A DNA stretch of 64,000 nt from Anaerolineaceae bacterium UBA1363 (lineage in GTDB: Bacteria > Chloroflexota > Anaerolineae > Anaerolineales > Anaerolineaceae), in assembly GCA_002306055.1 (NCBI GenBank), contig DBRR01000004.1, positions 4,639 to 68,638 on the forward strand, read 5' to 3'. Under the pieces are notes generated by a model. The model saw only the letters and a program-made list of their open reading frames with translations. It did no database searches and had not been told where the DNA came from. The translations under genes and the position numbers were made by a program. The number at the start of each line of letters is the position of its first letter. Position 1 is the stretch's first letter. Positions 9,450 to 18,713 of this stretch are shown piece by piece.

Positions 9450-10202
9450 TAAATGCGTAAAAATTATAACATAAATTTTCATAAATCGGACGAACGCAGA
9501 TTGCCTTTTGCCTTGACAAACGCAATGCCTTGGATATCAATGGCAATATCAATGCGCAATATTAACCCGGTTCACGTAGGGTTGATAGCCGTGCAAAGCC
9601 TCCCCTTACGGGATGCGTCAACCAAAATTGGCAACCACATCCTCTAGATGGTGGTTCCCAAGGGGTTACCCATACAAGAGTATCCAATGGGTAGGGGCAG
9701 GCCCCTGTGCCTGCCCAATCAAGACAACGGATAACCACAGGGGGTTATCCCCACACAGCTCCCACGGTGTAGGTTGACGCAGGCGTCAACCAAAAATCGT
9801 GGAAAAGGCAGGCCTTTTCCCTACGAGGCTTGGTAATTGGTCGAGAACCTCGTAGGGTCGACGGCCTGCCTCGACCGAAATGGGTAAACACTTCCCTCCA
9901 GATGGTGGTTCCCAAGGGGTTACCCATACAAGAGTATCCATTGGGTAGGGGCAAGCCCCTGTGCCTGCCCAATCAAGACCACGGATAACCACAGGAAGTT
10001 TTCCCTACCTAGCTCCCACGGTGTAGGGTTGACGCAGGCGTCAACCAAGAAGTCGTGGAAAAGTCAGGCCTTTTCCCTACGAGGTGCTGGTTTGGAATTT
10101 GTTCCTAAGAATTTACCTGCATGGCACCCTACATCTCTTGGGGAATTTGGGGTTCCGGGTAGAGGCGACGCATGCTGGTTCACGCTTCCAAGCCCCTTTC
10201 GA
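9450..10202. repeat. Gene-free patch with two direct copies of a compound palindromic repeat
   Basis: A block of about 185 bp at 9646-9830 recurs at 9900-10085 (period 254 bp) with few differences. Each copy holds three hairpins: GGGCAGGC...GCCTGCCC, GGTTGACGC-AG-GCGTCAACC, and GGAAAAGGC-AG-GCCTTTTCC (the last imperfect in copy two). All share a central GCAGGC-like core. The open frames across it simply follow the repeat and look non-coding. It resembles non-autonomous palindromic elements of bacterial genomes. Confidence 0.75.
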
Positions 10203-12050
10203 CTATGGCACAAACGGACGCCAAAGCCCAATATCCGCGAAGGCGCTGCTCCCAGCGAGGTCTACGCGGTTCGACGCAACCCACATGGAGATCCGGGGCA
10301 TTAGCGCTACAGCCGGAAGATATTCTGCGATCAGATCCACCTCATCTCCAAGGCTTTGAATTAATTCTGCATTCCCAACTGCTATGCATTGCGCGTCAAA
10401 ACCAGGGTCCGCCAACCCGGCCAGGTTCGTCCCTATCCAATAGTTCCCATTATTGGGCACTGATCCTGAGCGATAGAGTTCACAAGGATTCGCAGGAGTT
10501 TTCTGCCAGCTGACCAGTGCCAGGTCAAAATTACGCCCGAATAATGGCCCCTCCGGTCCCGGCGCGTAGAGCTCAGCCGGTGACAAGGCCTGGTGGGTTA
10601 CCTCAATCCCGCAATCCGCCAACCGCCACACCACCGCCTGGCTGACTTCACTGTCCATCGCCGAAGTGCTGCTGAGCAGGCTGACTGAGAACGCCGTTCC
10701 GTCCAGCACATTTTCCACTCCGTTTGCCTTTCGCGGGGCTTCCGGTTGGGCTTCATCCCTCAGCCAACCAATTTCGTCCAATAAAGCCTGCGCTTGCTCC
10801 AGTGTTCCCCACGCACTAAATTCGGGTAAGGCAAAACCCTCTGGCAACCTGGCTCCCAACACCTCGGATGCAATTGGGTCCGCTGTCAGGCAGGCGGCAA
10901 TCGCCTGCCGTGTACGCAAATCTCCAAAGAAGTCCTGCCTGGTTGCATTCCAGGGCGAATAGCCGTTGTCGTAAGATGCCGGCTGGATGCCAAAGACCAA
11001 TTGCTGCACGAGCTCATAATTCTCTGCCACCAGGCTGCCGCTCTGCGCCAGACCCGTCAGCACATCCCTGCTCTGCCCTTCCAGGTGGTAGCTGGGGTCC
11101 AGCACATCACACTCACCGCTTTCCAGCTTGGCGATCGCCTGCTGCAGGTCGGGTTCAACCCGAACGACCACCTGGTCATAAGCAGGTTTGGGGTTGTAAT
11201 ACGGATTCCGTTCCATCTCGATCGAAAGGCCAGGTGTGCGGTTCACAATCCGGTAGGCACCCCAACCAATGGGCGTTTCACCTGCTTCGGCGGAGATTCC
11301 AATCTCAGCAGGGCTCATGCCAGAAAACTGGGTTGAAGGCAGCGGCAGAAAAACAAGCTTACTTAGATCCACCGGCACGAATCCCGGTATGCCTGTCCAG
11401 GTAAGGGTGGTGTCATCTAACGCTTCAATGCTGGCAGTACGGTCGAGCAGCCAGATATCCTGCGGATTGCGAAGCGCTTTTACCACTTCATAAGACAAAA
11501 GGAAGTCGGCCGAAGTCACAGGGGTGCCGTCAGACCACAACAGTCCGGGGTTGATCTTGTAATTTACTTTTACCTGCATCATTTGCTGCAGCGCGGAAGC
11601 ACTCCAGGCAACTGGCTCGCCCAGATGCCCCTCAATGACGGGGTGGATCAGGGAACCTTCTTTTAATACGCTCACTTCACCGCTGCCATCCAGAACGTTC
11701 ATTCCGGGCTTTACATCCACAGCCAGTTTGACTGCCTGGCTGTCAGAATAAGTTGGCAGATTTTCAAACAAGATGTTTGGTTCATACAGTGCTGAAAAAA
11801 CGCTTTGTTTAGCCAGTGAATCGCGCCCTTCGTAGCGGAACAGGCTGCCAGGATCTTCTGCGACGCAGATATTCAGGATCCTGGGCGGTTCCGGGGTCAG
11901 GGTGGGGGTTGGGGGCAGCTGGGTCGGCTGGCTGAGCGTCCCGGTGGGCACAACCACAGGGGTTGTGGTGCTTCCGCAGGCAGAGATGAAAAACGCCAGG
12001 CTCAAGAGAGCCAGCAAAGCGTTTCGTCTCATAGTCACTAAACGTTTCAA
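10203..12050 (-). CDS. Orphan extracellular solute-binding lipoprotein (family 5)
   Basis: The signal peptide ends in the lipobox FISACGS and is followed by a Thr/Pro linker (TPTLTPEPPR). The mature part has the family-5 pattern: LLWSDGTPVTSADFLLSYE, IGWGAYRIVN, and ERNPYYNPKPAYDQ. It should bind peptides or similar solutes on the cell surface. No permease or ATPase gene is adjacent, so it may serve another transporter. It lies 10 bp after rsgA. I prefer TTG 12050, six bases after AGGAGA; TTG 12056 and ATG 12032 are other options. The full protein is about 615 residues. Confidence 0.85.
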   Translation of the reverse strand: MKRLVTMRRNALLALLSLAFFISACGSTTTPVVVPTGTLSQPTQLPPTPTLTPEPPRILNICVAEDPGSLFRYEGRDSLAKQSVFSALYEPNILFENLPTYSDSQAVKLAVDVKPGMNVLDGSGEVSVLKEGSLIHPVIEGHLGEPVAWSASALQQMMQVKVNYKINPGLLWSDGTPVTSADFLLSYEVVKALRNPQDIWLLDRTASIEALDDTTLTWTGIPGFVPVDLSKLVFLPLPSTQFSGMSPAEIGISAEAGETPIGWGAYRIVNRTPGLSIEMERNPYYNPKPAYDQVVVRVEPDLQQAIAKLESGECDVLDPSYHLEGQSRDVLTGLAQSGSLVAENYELVQQLVFGIQPASYDNGYSPWNATRQDFFGDLRTRQAIAACLTADPIASEVLGARLPEGFALPEFSAWGTLEQAQALLDEIGWLRDEAQPEAPRKANGVENVLDGTAFSVSLLSSTSAMDSEVSQAVVWRLADCGIEVTHQALSPAELYAPGPEGPLFGRNFDLALVSWQKTPANPCELYRSGSVPNNGNYWIGTNLAGLADPGFDAQCIAVGNAELIQSLGDEVDLIAEYLPAVALMPRISMWVASNRVDLAGSSAFADIGLWRPFVP

Positions 12051-12060
12051 AACCAATCTC

Positions 12061-13035
12061 CTAGATCACATCATCTTCCTGCGGGTCGCCAAAACGCAAA
12101 CGTAGATAAGACTCATATCTTCGCGGGTCAATCTGCCCGCTCTTCGCCGCCTTGCGCACCGCGCAGCCCGGTTCATGGCTGTGGCTGCAATCGTTGAACT
12201 GGCATTCAGCCACGAGCGGCGCGATTTCCTTAAAATAGGCATCCAGTTCTTCATCCTGAATGTCCCATAGTGCCAAGGTACGCAACCCGGGCACATCGGC
12301 GATGTAGCCGCCACCCGGCAGAGGATAGAGCTGCCGCACCTGGGTGGTGTGCCGCCCTTTACCTCGTCCAACGCCCTCACTCAACGTGCCAACCTCCAGG
12401 TTTAAGTCTGGAATGACTGAATTAAGCAAGCTGCTTTTGCCCACACCCGAAGGTCCGGCAAGGGTGCTCAGTTTTCCCTGTATGCACTCACGCAGTGCTT
12501 CAACCCCCTGCCCGGTAACCGCTGAAGCGTAAATAACATCATACCCGATGGAGCGATACATGCCAAAAAGCTTGTCCACCTGCTCGAGCGGCATCAGGTC
12601 CACCTTGTTGACCACGATCACTGCCGGGATGTGCGCCCGCTCCGTCACCACCAGGAAGCGGTCGAGCATGCGCAGGCTCGGCTCAGGTTGAGTGCAGGCA
12701 AACACCAGCAGAGCAAGATCTGCATTGGCCAGGATAATTTGCTGGTAGTTGTAACTGACGCCCGAGAGTTGTCTCGAAAGCACGGATTTTCGCGGGAACA
12801 CTTCTTCAATACTGCCTGAGCCATCCGTGTGGACGGCAATCCGCACGTTGTCCCCCACTGCCACCAGATCCCCTTCGGCTCTTCCCTGACGCAAACGCCC
12901 GCGCAGGCGTGTTTGGATATCGCCTTTTTCTGTCCGCACCGTCAGGTAACCTGCCTGCGAACGAATCACAAAACCTACCGTATATTCACTTTGGGAACCA
13001 ACAGAAAGCAGCGGCAGTGAGACTCCCAAGCTCAT
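12061..13035 (-). CDS. rsgA: Ribosome small-subunit GTPase RsgA
   Basis: The circularly permuted GTPase order is clear: an N-terminal OB-fold, then G4 VVNKVDL, followed by G1 GPSGVGKSSLLN and G3 DVPGLR. The C-terminal zinc site CQFNDCSHSHEPGC is complete. RsgA acts in late maturation of the 30S subunit. ATG 13035 overlaps the stop codon of the preceding gene in the ATGA arrangement and follows AGAAGAGG, so I prefer it to the 14-residue longer frame. Length 324 residues is usual. Confidence 0.93.
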   Translation of the reverse strand: MSLGVSLPLLSVGSQSEYTVGFVIRSQAGYLTVRTEKGDIQTRLRGRLRQGRAEGDLVAVGDNVRIAVHTDGSGSIEEVFPRKSVLSRQLSGVSYNYQQIILANADLALLVFACTQPEPSLRMLDRFLVVTERAHIPAVIVVNKVDLMPLEQVDKLFGMYRSIGYDVIYASAVTGQGVEALRECIQGKLSTLAGPSGVGKSSLLNSVIPDLNLEVGTLSEGVGRGKGRHTTQVRQLYPLPGGGYIADVPGLRTLALWDIQDEELDAYFKEIAPLVAECQFNDCSHSHEPGCAVRKAAKSGQIDPRRYESYLRLRFGDPQEDDVI

Positions 13036-15230
13036 TCCTCTTCTGGTACTGCAGGTACGTAGGGGCTTTCTTCCCAAGGCATCGTGCCACCAGCATTTTG
13101 CCCGTCGGAGAAGTAGAGTGAAACCGCCCGCCTGAAGAGCGGCGCTGCCATTTCGGAACCTTCGCCGGCATTCTCCAAGATCACAGCCACAGCGATATCA
13201 GGGTGATTGGGGTCATTTTCGAAAGTATAGCCCGCAAACCAAGCGTGTGATTGGCCGATCGGGTTTTCTGCGGTGCCTGTCTTGCCGGCTATGTTGTAAG
13301 GATAATTCTTGAATTGGAATTGTGCCGTGCCGCTCGGGTTACGAACCACCATGACCATGGCTTCCTGAATGGCTTCCAGCGTCGTTGGCTGCACGTTCAG
13401 TTTGTGGGATACCTTCGGCTCGAAGGTGTAAACAGGGTCCTGTCCAGTCAAACCGATTTTCTCGATCAGCGTGGGTTGATAAAGCGTGCCGCCGTTGCCA
13501 ACCGCCGCAACTAAAGCCGCGACTTGCAGCGGGCTAACCTGCATCGTGCTCTGGCCAATCGCCATTTGCACATACTCACTGACCTCAGTCGGCGCAGGAT
13601 TGACATTACCTGCGAAGTCCGGGATCTCGATACCGGTCGATTTACCCAATCCAAAATCAAGCGCCAGATCAGGAATTGCAGTGCGATAGCCTTCATTCCA
13701 TAAAGAATAAGCGATATGCCAGAACCATGGATTGCAGGAGCGCATCAGCCCTTCCTGAAGGGTCAATTGCCCTGAAGGCCCAAACCCGCGGCTCACCGTC
13801 CAATCTTCGCCCACCCAACCATCCAACTCGCGCCAGTAGCTGTCGCAATAATAGGAAGAGTCCGGTTGATAGACACCTGTTTCGAGAGCCGCAGCCATCG
13901 TGATGATCTTGAATACCGAACCGGGAGGGTATACGCCCTGCGAAGCCCGGTTGTACATTGGGTTAAAGGGGTTCTGAGTGATTTCTGCAATCGAATAGGC
14001 CGTGTAATTAGGTGCTATGAAGACGTTTGGATCAAAACCCGGATTGGACACCATGGCGATAACTTTGCCACTGTCGCGCTCCATCACCACGATCGCGCCG
14101 ATCATATCGCTGAAGCTTTGCTGCAGGCGGTACTGGTAAGCGCTGTTTATGGTGGTGTAAATGGATTGGGCTGGTTGAGCAGGAACGCTGGCGATCTTGG
14201 TTAGAACCTGACCCTGGGGATCCTTTACGTAGAGATCCGCGCCGTGCTTACCGGCAAGATACTCCTCACCCCAGGCTTCAAGCCCGGATGCGCCAATCTT
14301 TTCCTCGCCGGTGTAGCCTAAACGCTGGTATTTTTCCAGTTCTTCGGCTGGCACGGTCAACACAAAGCCGGTTACATGCGGAGCGATGCCGCCATCATGA
14401 TAAAAGCGGGAACGGAAGTCTGAAAGAGAAATCGCATCATAACGGGAAAGTCGATCGAAATACTGGTTGGCAGTATCCAGGGTGACGTCGCCAATCACAG
14501 AATACTGGTAATCAGCGGTGTTTTCATATTCCGCATAAATGGAGGCTTCTGAACGGTCGAACATTTCCGCCAGGAGCGAGACCATCTGCCCTTCATTGTC
14601 GGGATCAATCTTGCCGGGCGTGACCATCACGGTTACTGCGTCTTCAAAAGAGACCAGGGGATAGTTATCCGAGGCATCGGACGAATAAATATTTCCGCGT
14701 GCAGGCACTTCGATGACCAATTCAAGGTAGTTCCCACCCGCCAGTTCCGGCAGCATCATTCCCGTTTCCCACTGCACATGCCATGCGCCGTCTTCCAGCG
14801 TGAGATTCATGATGGTTTCGCGCGAGATGACATCCATCAGAGCGGTGCTGTAGCGGATCTCATAGCCGACCTGTGAACTGGTGGGGTTGACCATCTTTGA
14901 AAGCAGCGTGTAGTCCATGCTCTGCATGGTGAGCTTGATGGCTGTATCCCGGTGGCTCTTTTCAAAATCTTCCATCGAAATGGCGTCCTTGGTCAGCTGG
15001 CTGAGCCTGTCATACATCGCAGCATAATCTTCAGCCTTCCAGAGGTCCAGGTAGGCTTTTGCCGCCTGTTCAACATCCGGCACAGACTCAACGTTGATAA
15101 CCGGTTCAGGCAGCCCTGTTGTAGTTGGGGTCAGGGTGGGAGCAGGTGTTGTGTTGCCGCCATTGCAGGCTGAGAGCAAAATAGCCGCAATCACGAACAC
15201 AAAAAACATCTTGTTGAAGGATTTGATCAT
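13032..15230 (-). CDS. Class B penicillin-binding protein with lipobox (PBP2/MecA-like)
   Basis: The C-terminal transpeptidase domain has all three active-site motifs: SxxK in PPGSVFKI, SxN in MRSCNPW, and KTG in AGKTGTAEN. Before it come a PBP dimerisation region (IEVPARGNIYSS) and an N-terminal NTF2-like domain (about residues 40-150) as in MecA. It cross-links peptidoglycan outside the membrane. The N terminus ends in ILLSACNGG, a lipobox, followed by a Thr/Pro linker, so it may be lipid-anchored. I chose ATG 15230, two bases after the maf stop codon; a longer frame to 15356 would run into maf. Confidence 0.9.
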   Translation of the reverse strand: MIKSFNKMFFVFVIAAILLSACNGGNTTPAPTLTPTTTGLPEPVINVESVPDVEQAAKAYLDLWKAEDYAAMYDRLSQLTKDAISMEDFEKSHRDTAIKLTMQSMDYTLLSKMVNPTSSQVGYEIRYSTALMDVISRETIMNLTLEDGAWHVQWETGMMLPELAGGNYLELVIEVPARGNIYSSDASDNYPLVSFEDAVTVMVTPGKIDPDNEGQMVSLLAEMFDRSEASIYAEYENTADYQYSVIGDVTLDTANQYFDRLSRYDAISLSDFRSRFYHDGGIAPHVTGFVLTVPAEELEKYQRLGYTGEEKIGASGLEAWGEEYLAGKHGADLYVKDPQGQVLTKIASVPAQPAQSIYTTINSAYQYRLQQSFSDMIGAIVVMERDSGKVIAMVSNPGFDPNVFIAPNYTAYSIAEITQNPFNPMYNRASQGVYPPGSVFKIITMAAALETGVYQPDSSYYCDSYWRELDGWVGEDWTVSRGFGPSGQLTLQEGLMRSCNPWFWHIAYSLWNEGYRTAIPDLALDFGLGKSTGIEIPDFAGNVNPAPTEVSEYVQMAIGQSTMQVSPLQVAALVAAVGNGGTLYQPTLIEKIGLTGQDPVYTFEPKVSHKLNVQPTTLEAIQEAMVMVVRNPSGTAQFQFKNYPYNIAGKTGTAENPIGQSHAWFAGYTFENDPNHPDIAVAVILENAGEGSEMAAPLFRRAVSLYFSDGQNAGGTMPWEESPYVPAVPEEE

Positions 15231-15231
15231 C

Positions 15232-15894
15232 TTACCCTGAGTTCTCTTTAAGGTAAATTTGCGGATAGATTTCACACGTGATTTCATTATACCGCTGACA
15301 GGCTTGGGGCACATCTGCCTCCAGCTTGCAGCCAGCCGACTCGAGCAGCATGGCAAGATGGCAAAGCGGGAGCCCCATTACATTGGCATAGCAGCCCTGC
15401 ACACCAGTGCATGGGTGGAATTGTCTGTGTTGGATGGCATATCCACCGGCTTTGTCCTTATAGTCCTCGCTGGCGATGTACTCTGCCAGCTCCTCGTCTG
15501 AATAATCCCGCATGAAAACATCCGTGGTACAAAGCGATTCTGCAGCCTTACCGCCATTCTCGGTCCGCAAACATAAAGCGGTATAGACGAGATGCGCACG
15601 ACCGCGCAAAGCCCGCAGGATCTCATAAGCTTCATCGTCATTTGCCGGTTTACCCACAACACGTCCATCCAGCGCCACGATGGTGTCAGCCGAAAGAATC
15701 CATTCACCCTCAGACTGCCGAACCATCAGCCCCTTTTCCCGTGCCATCTGCCGCACATAATCCACCGCATCCACATTCCCATGGTGGGTTTCATCCGCAT
15801 TTGAAGGACGTTTTTCAAATGGAATCCCAAGCAAACGCAAGAGTTCATTCCTGCGCGGCGATGTGGAGGCTAATACCAGCTTACGTTCAGACAT
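15232..15894 (-). CDS. maf: Maf-type nucleotide pyrophosphatase
   Basis: Family motifs are all visible: LASTSPRRNELL at the start, SADTIVALDGRVVGKP, and KAGGYAIQ and NVMGLP in the second half. Maf proteins hydrolyse non-canonical or modified nucleoside triphosphates such as dTTP/UTP analogues in the cytoplasm. The C-terminal 30 residues (TCEIYPQIYLKENSG) extend beyond the usual end. The gene is followed directly by the penicillin-binding protein gene and sits 53 bp after RNase Z. Confidence 0.92.
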   Translation of the reverse strand: MSERKLVLASTSPRRNELLRLLGIPFEKRPSNADETHHGNVDAVDYVRQMAREKGLMVRQSEGEWILSADTIVALDGRVVGKPANDDEAYEILRALRGRAHLVYTALCLRTENGGKAAESLCTTDVFMRDYSDEELAEYIASEDYKDKAGGYAIQHRQFHPCTGVQGCYANVMGLPLCHLAMLLESAGCKLEADVPQACQRYNEITCEIYPQIYLKENSG

Positions 15895-15947
15895 ACAAAT
15901 GGGGATTCTAACATGAAAGCACTATCCGCCTTTGCAGCCGGTGGGGT

Positions 15948-16877
15948 TCATTCCGTCCGGTCAAGCTTGCGAACTTCAAATTGGTCAAAATCATTGGCAA
16001 GATAGGTTTCAGGGAAGATGGCGCGCGCTTCTGCCAGGATATCATCATCCCGGTAACGCCTGGAAACGTGGGTCAGGATCAACTTCCCCACCCCCGCTTC
16101 TGCTGCCAGGCTCGCTACATCCGCAGCAGTGGAATGACCAAAGGTCAGAGCCATTTCCGCGTCTTCCGCCAGGTAAGTCGCTTCGATCACCATCACGTCC
16201 GCCCCGGCTACGTGTTCTCTGAGCCTTTCAGGTTTGCCTACGTCTCCAACGACAACCAGGTTTACACCCGGACGCTCTTCCCCCAAGACATCTTCCGGCA
16301 GGATCACCCTGCCATCTTCCAACGTAATTGCCCGCCCCTGGACGAGATCGCGCCGGCATGGTCCATTTGGCACGCCTAATGATTCCGCCACTTCCGACAA
16401 GAAGGGACGGTGACTTTTTTCGATGAAACGGTAGCCCAGCGATGATGATCCACGGTGGTCAACTGGAAACGCCTGGATCTCGAAATGCTTGCTCTGAAAA
16501 ATCAATCCTGGTTTGATCTCCAGCATATTCACGGGCATCGGCGCCTTGGTACCTCTCAGCACAACGCCATTGATCAGATCGCTAACGCGGTCCAACGTAT
16601 GGCGGCTGCCGTAAATGTTAACCTCCTCAATGGCTTCCCAGCGCATGAAGGTCGAGAGCATGCCTGCCAGACCGAGAATATGATCAAGGTGACCGTGAGT
16701 CAGCAGGATATGGTTCAGGCGTTTGAAGCCAACCCCGGATTTCAGGATCTGCCGCTGCGTGCCCTCGCCACAATCCACCATGAAACGAAACTCGTCATGT
16801 TTCACGACGAGTGATGACAGGCCACGTTTGATTGAGGGCGCAGATGCAGATGTGCCCAGGAAGATGAGCTCAAACAA
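15948..16877 (-). CDS. rnz: Ribonuclease Z
   Basis: The metallo-beta-lactamase fold is shown by LGTSASAPS at the N terminus, the metal motif THGHLDHILG, then DHRGSSSLGY, DVGKPE, EATYL and FGHSTAADVA (the last containing the family His). RNase Z trims the 3' ends of tRNA precursors. This matters here because the three intact tRNA genes of the window do not encode CCA. The start is TTG 16877, about nine bases after GGAGG. Length 309 residues is usual. Confidence 0.92.
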   Translation of the reverse strand: MFELIFLGTSASAPSIKRGLSSLVVKHDEFRFMVDCGEGTQRQILKSGVGFKRLNHILLTHGHLDHILGLAGMLSTFMRWEAIEEVNIYGSRHTLDRVSDLINGVVLRGTKAPMPVNMLEIKPGLIFQSKHFEIQAFPVDHRGSSSLGYRFIEKSHRPFLSEVAESLGVPNGPCRRDLVQGRAITLEDGRVILPEDVLGEERPGVNLVVVGDVGKPERLREHVAGADVMVIEATYLAEDAEMALTFGHSTAADVASLAAEAGVGKLILTHVSRRYRDDDILAEARAIFPETYLANDFDQFEVRKLDRTE

Positions 16878-16894
16878 AAATCACAACCTCCAGA

Positions 16895-17101
16895 TTATTT
16901 TTTATTTTGGCTGATGCCAGAGAGTTGTTTCAGAGCACCCAGTGCTGTCAACCCAACCTGCAAGCCTTGCTGAAGGGTGATCGGTGTACTCCGGTTTTCC
17001 GCTTCGGATTGCTCGATGAAATTCATAGCAGCCCGATAGCCAATGAAGGCACCAGCCAGAGTTCCAATCACGAGAGTCAGTGTTCGAATGTTTGATTTCA
17101 T
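16895..17101 (-). CDS. Small membrane-associated protein
   Basis: The 68-residue product has one hydrophobic stretch (about residues 7-27, with GTLAGAFIGYRAA) and an amphipathic C-terminal part ending in QNKK. The start follows AAGGATAGAACTT. It lies 5 bp after the next membrane gene and 17 bp before rnz, so it is in their operon. I recognise no family. Confidence 0.65.
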   Translation of the reverse strand: MKSNIRTLTLVIGTLAGAFIGYRAAMNFIEQSEAENRSTPITLQQGLQVGLTALGALKQLSGISQNKK

Positions 17102-17106
17102 AAGTT

Positions 17107-17547
17107 CTATCCTTTTTGTGAGAATCGGTCGGTCAGACTTGTCCGGATTTGTCGAATTTTAGCGGTGAAAGTTCGCACTGCCAGGATCGGCTTTGCTGCT
17201 GCATCCCCAGCAACACGCAAATAGTGTTCTGCCTGTCTCAGATAGTCTCTGAGGGCTTTCCCGGCTTGGGGAAGGAATTCATGCAGCTTGATCACCCCAA
17301 TGATCAGGGCGATGATGAGCGCCAGCGTAATCAGCCCGAAGAGAAACGTTGGCAGCACTAACAGCACCATTGCCACACCAGCAAGGTTTTCCACGTCAGC
17401 CCCACCCACGCTGCCGTTGATGGCAAGCCAGGTTATCAACCCCACAACAACCAGGCCGATCAGGATGAGCGGAAAAAAGATCATCCAAAAGCGGCTGCGT
17501 TTGTGAGCTTTATCAATTGCTTCCTGTAGTTTTGCTTCGTCAGACAT
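17107..17547 (-). CDS. Two-helix membrane protein, unknown function
   Basis: The 146-residue protein has a charged N terminus, two long hydrophobic helices (about 20-47 and 58-88) and a basic C-terminal domain that looks amphipathic (LREYL-type helix, KIRQIRTSLTDRF). GCAGGAG precedes the ATG. It is the first gene of the minus-strand run that continues to 10203. No function can be assigned. Confidence 0.68.
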   Translation of the reverse strand: MSDEAKLQEAIDKAHKRSRFWMIFFPLILIGLVVVGLITWLAINGSVGGADVENLAGVAMVLLVLPTFLFGLITLALIIALIIGVIKLHEFLPQAGKALRDYLRQAEHYLRVAGDAAAKPILAVRTFTAKIRQIRTSLTDRFSQKG

Positions 17548-17641
17548 TAGCGGCTCCTGCTACTGCAATTTTAGCACGAGTTTCATCCAGACTTTCGGCT
17601 CATACAAACTCATTCTTAACCTTTAAAACAACCGGATTTTA

Positions 17642-17672
17642 TTAACAAATCTTTACATATTTCATGTATAAT
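17642..17672 (+). promoter_or_regulatory. Candidate promoter of the structured RNA before recX
   Basis: TTAACA (17642-17647) and a perfect TATAAT (17667-17672) are separated by 19 bp. Nothing coding follows for 370 bp. Confidence 0.55.
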
Positions 17673-17679
17673 GAAGCGA

Positions 17680-17935
17680 AGAAAACTATCGCACATGCGT
17701 CCAGGAGGCCCTAAAGGTTATTTCGCCTCCGATTATGGCTGAGAATTGCTGCGCGATTTACTTGATAGGAAACCGTCAGTGTTAAAAACTGACTTATGTA
17801 TTGGAAAAAATGAATAATTTTAGCAGTCGAGTGCTCAATCCATCCTTTCTGCCCCTCCCCAGCATTTGGGCGAGTCGACAGGGAGAGTTTCTATTTCAAA
17901 AGGAACGTTAGGATTGATCGTATCTGATTGTCAGT
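17680..17935 (+). ncRNA. Candidate structured RNA or long leader
   Basis: No protein is encoded here, yet several nested helices can be drawn. These are ATCGC/GCGAT (17688/17753), GGAGGC/GCCTCC (17704/17725), and the hairpin GTCAGT/ACTGAC (17775/17788). A coaxial stem is built from CAATCC/GGATTG (17836/17911), CCTTT/AAAGG (17844/17899) and CTCCC/GGGAG (17855/17881). I could not match it to tmRNA, 6S, SRP or RNase P RNA, or to a riboswitch I know. It may be an independent RNA or the recX-rny leader. Confidence 0.45.
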
Positions 17936-18006
17936 TTGCCAATACTTAATTGAAAATAGCTCAAATTCATCTTGAGCAAGTGGGTTATCGAGTAAGTCCG
18001 GAATTC

Positions 18007-18035
18007 AACAGCCATGGTCATGGACCATGGCTGTT
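18007..18035 (+). terminator. Perfect 13-bp inverted repeat before recX
   Basis: AACAGCCATGGTC pairs with GACCATGGCTGTT around an ATG loop, and TTTGG follows. It could end the upstream RNA or regulate entry into recX; the T-run is short. Its presence argues against the recX start inside it at 18014. Confidence 0.5.
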
Positions 18036-18043
18036 TGGTACGG

Positions 18044-18709
18044 ATGAAAAAAACGATCACTGAAATCAGTGCGCAAAAGCGCAATCGCAGGCGAGTCAAC
18101 ATCAGCTTGGATGGTTCCTATGCATTCTCATTGGACCGAATGACTGCTGCCTGGCTGCAGGTTGGGAGGGAACTGAGCGATGGGGAAATCGAACAGATCC
18201 AGATGCGCGACGAAGTGGAAGTCAGCTTCAATCAGGCTCTCAACTTACTAAGCCATAGAAGCCGCTCGGTTGCAGAGATGACCCGCTATCTGGAAGGTAA
18301 GGGCTATGCGCCTGGCACCTTGAAAGCAGTGCTCGCGCGGCTCGAAGAAGAAGGTCTGCTCAACGACGATCGTTTTGCCAGGGAGTGGATCGAAAACCGC
18401 AACACCTTCCGCCCGCGCAGCCAAAGCCAGCTAAAAGCAGAGCTGCGTTTCAAGGGTTTGGCGGAGAGTTCCATCGATTCAGCTCTTGAAGAATCCGGGG
18501 TTGATGACGCCGCCCTGGCGATGACAGCCGCGCGGAAACAGGCGCATCGCTATCTTTCATCCAATTACGATATTTATCGAAAAAGACTGGGGAACGCGCT
18601 TCTACGGCGCGGTTTCAGTTATGCCACGGTCAATGATACCTTGCGCACTCTTTGGGATGAGATGCAGCATACCGAGACCGTGGAATCAAATAAACTATGG
18701 AGCAATTGA
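18044..18709 (+). CDS. recX: Regulatory protein RecX
   Basis: RecX binds RecA filaments and modulates strand exchange. The three-helix repeats typical of the family are visible: ALNLLSHRSRSVAEMTRYL, a second with LARLEEEGLLNDDRFAREWIE, and a third with NALLRRGFSYATV. I chose ATG 18044 (MKKTITEIS) because the longer frame from 18014 begins inside a perfect inverted repeat. The ribosome site is weak. The gene ends 4 bp before rny, so the two are probably co-transcribed. Length is 221 residues. Confidence 0.9.
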   Translation: MKKTITEISAQKRNRRRVNISLDGSYAFSLDRMTAAWLQVGRELSDGEIEQIQMRDEVEVSFNQALNLLSHRSRSVAEMTRYLEGKGYAPGTLKAVLARLEEEGLLNDDRFAREWIENRNTFRPRSQSQLKAELRFKGLAESSIDSALEESGVDDAALAMTAARKQAHRYLSSNYDIYRKRLGNALLRRGFSYATVNDTLRTLWDEMQHTETVESNKLWSN

Positions 18710-18713
18710 CACA

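Noticed and set aside
10029..10513. Several short plus-strand frames in and beyond the repeat patch.
   Set aside because: They follow the palindromic repeats or lie antisense to the orphan binding protein.
13036..13077. Longer start for rsgA at 13077.
   Set aside because: ATG 13035 has a ribosome site and the ATGA overlap; the extension has no family match.
17865..17890. GAGTCGACAGGGAG resembles the start of tmRNA (GATTCGACAGG).
   Set aside because: No tRNA-like 3' end, no tag frame, and recX begins too soon for a 350-base tmRNA.
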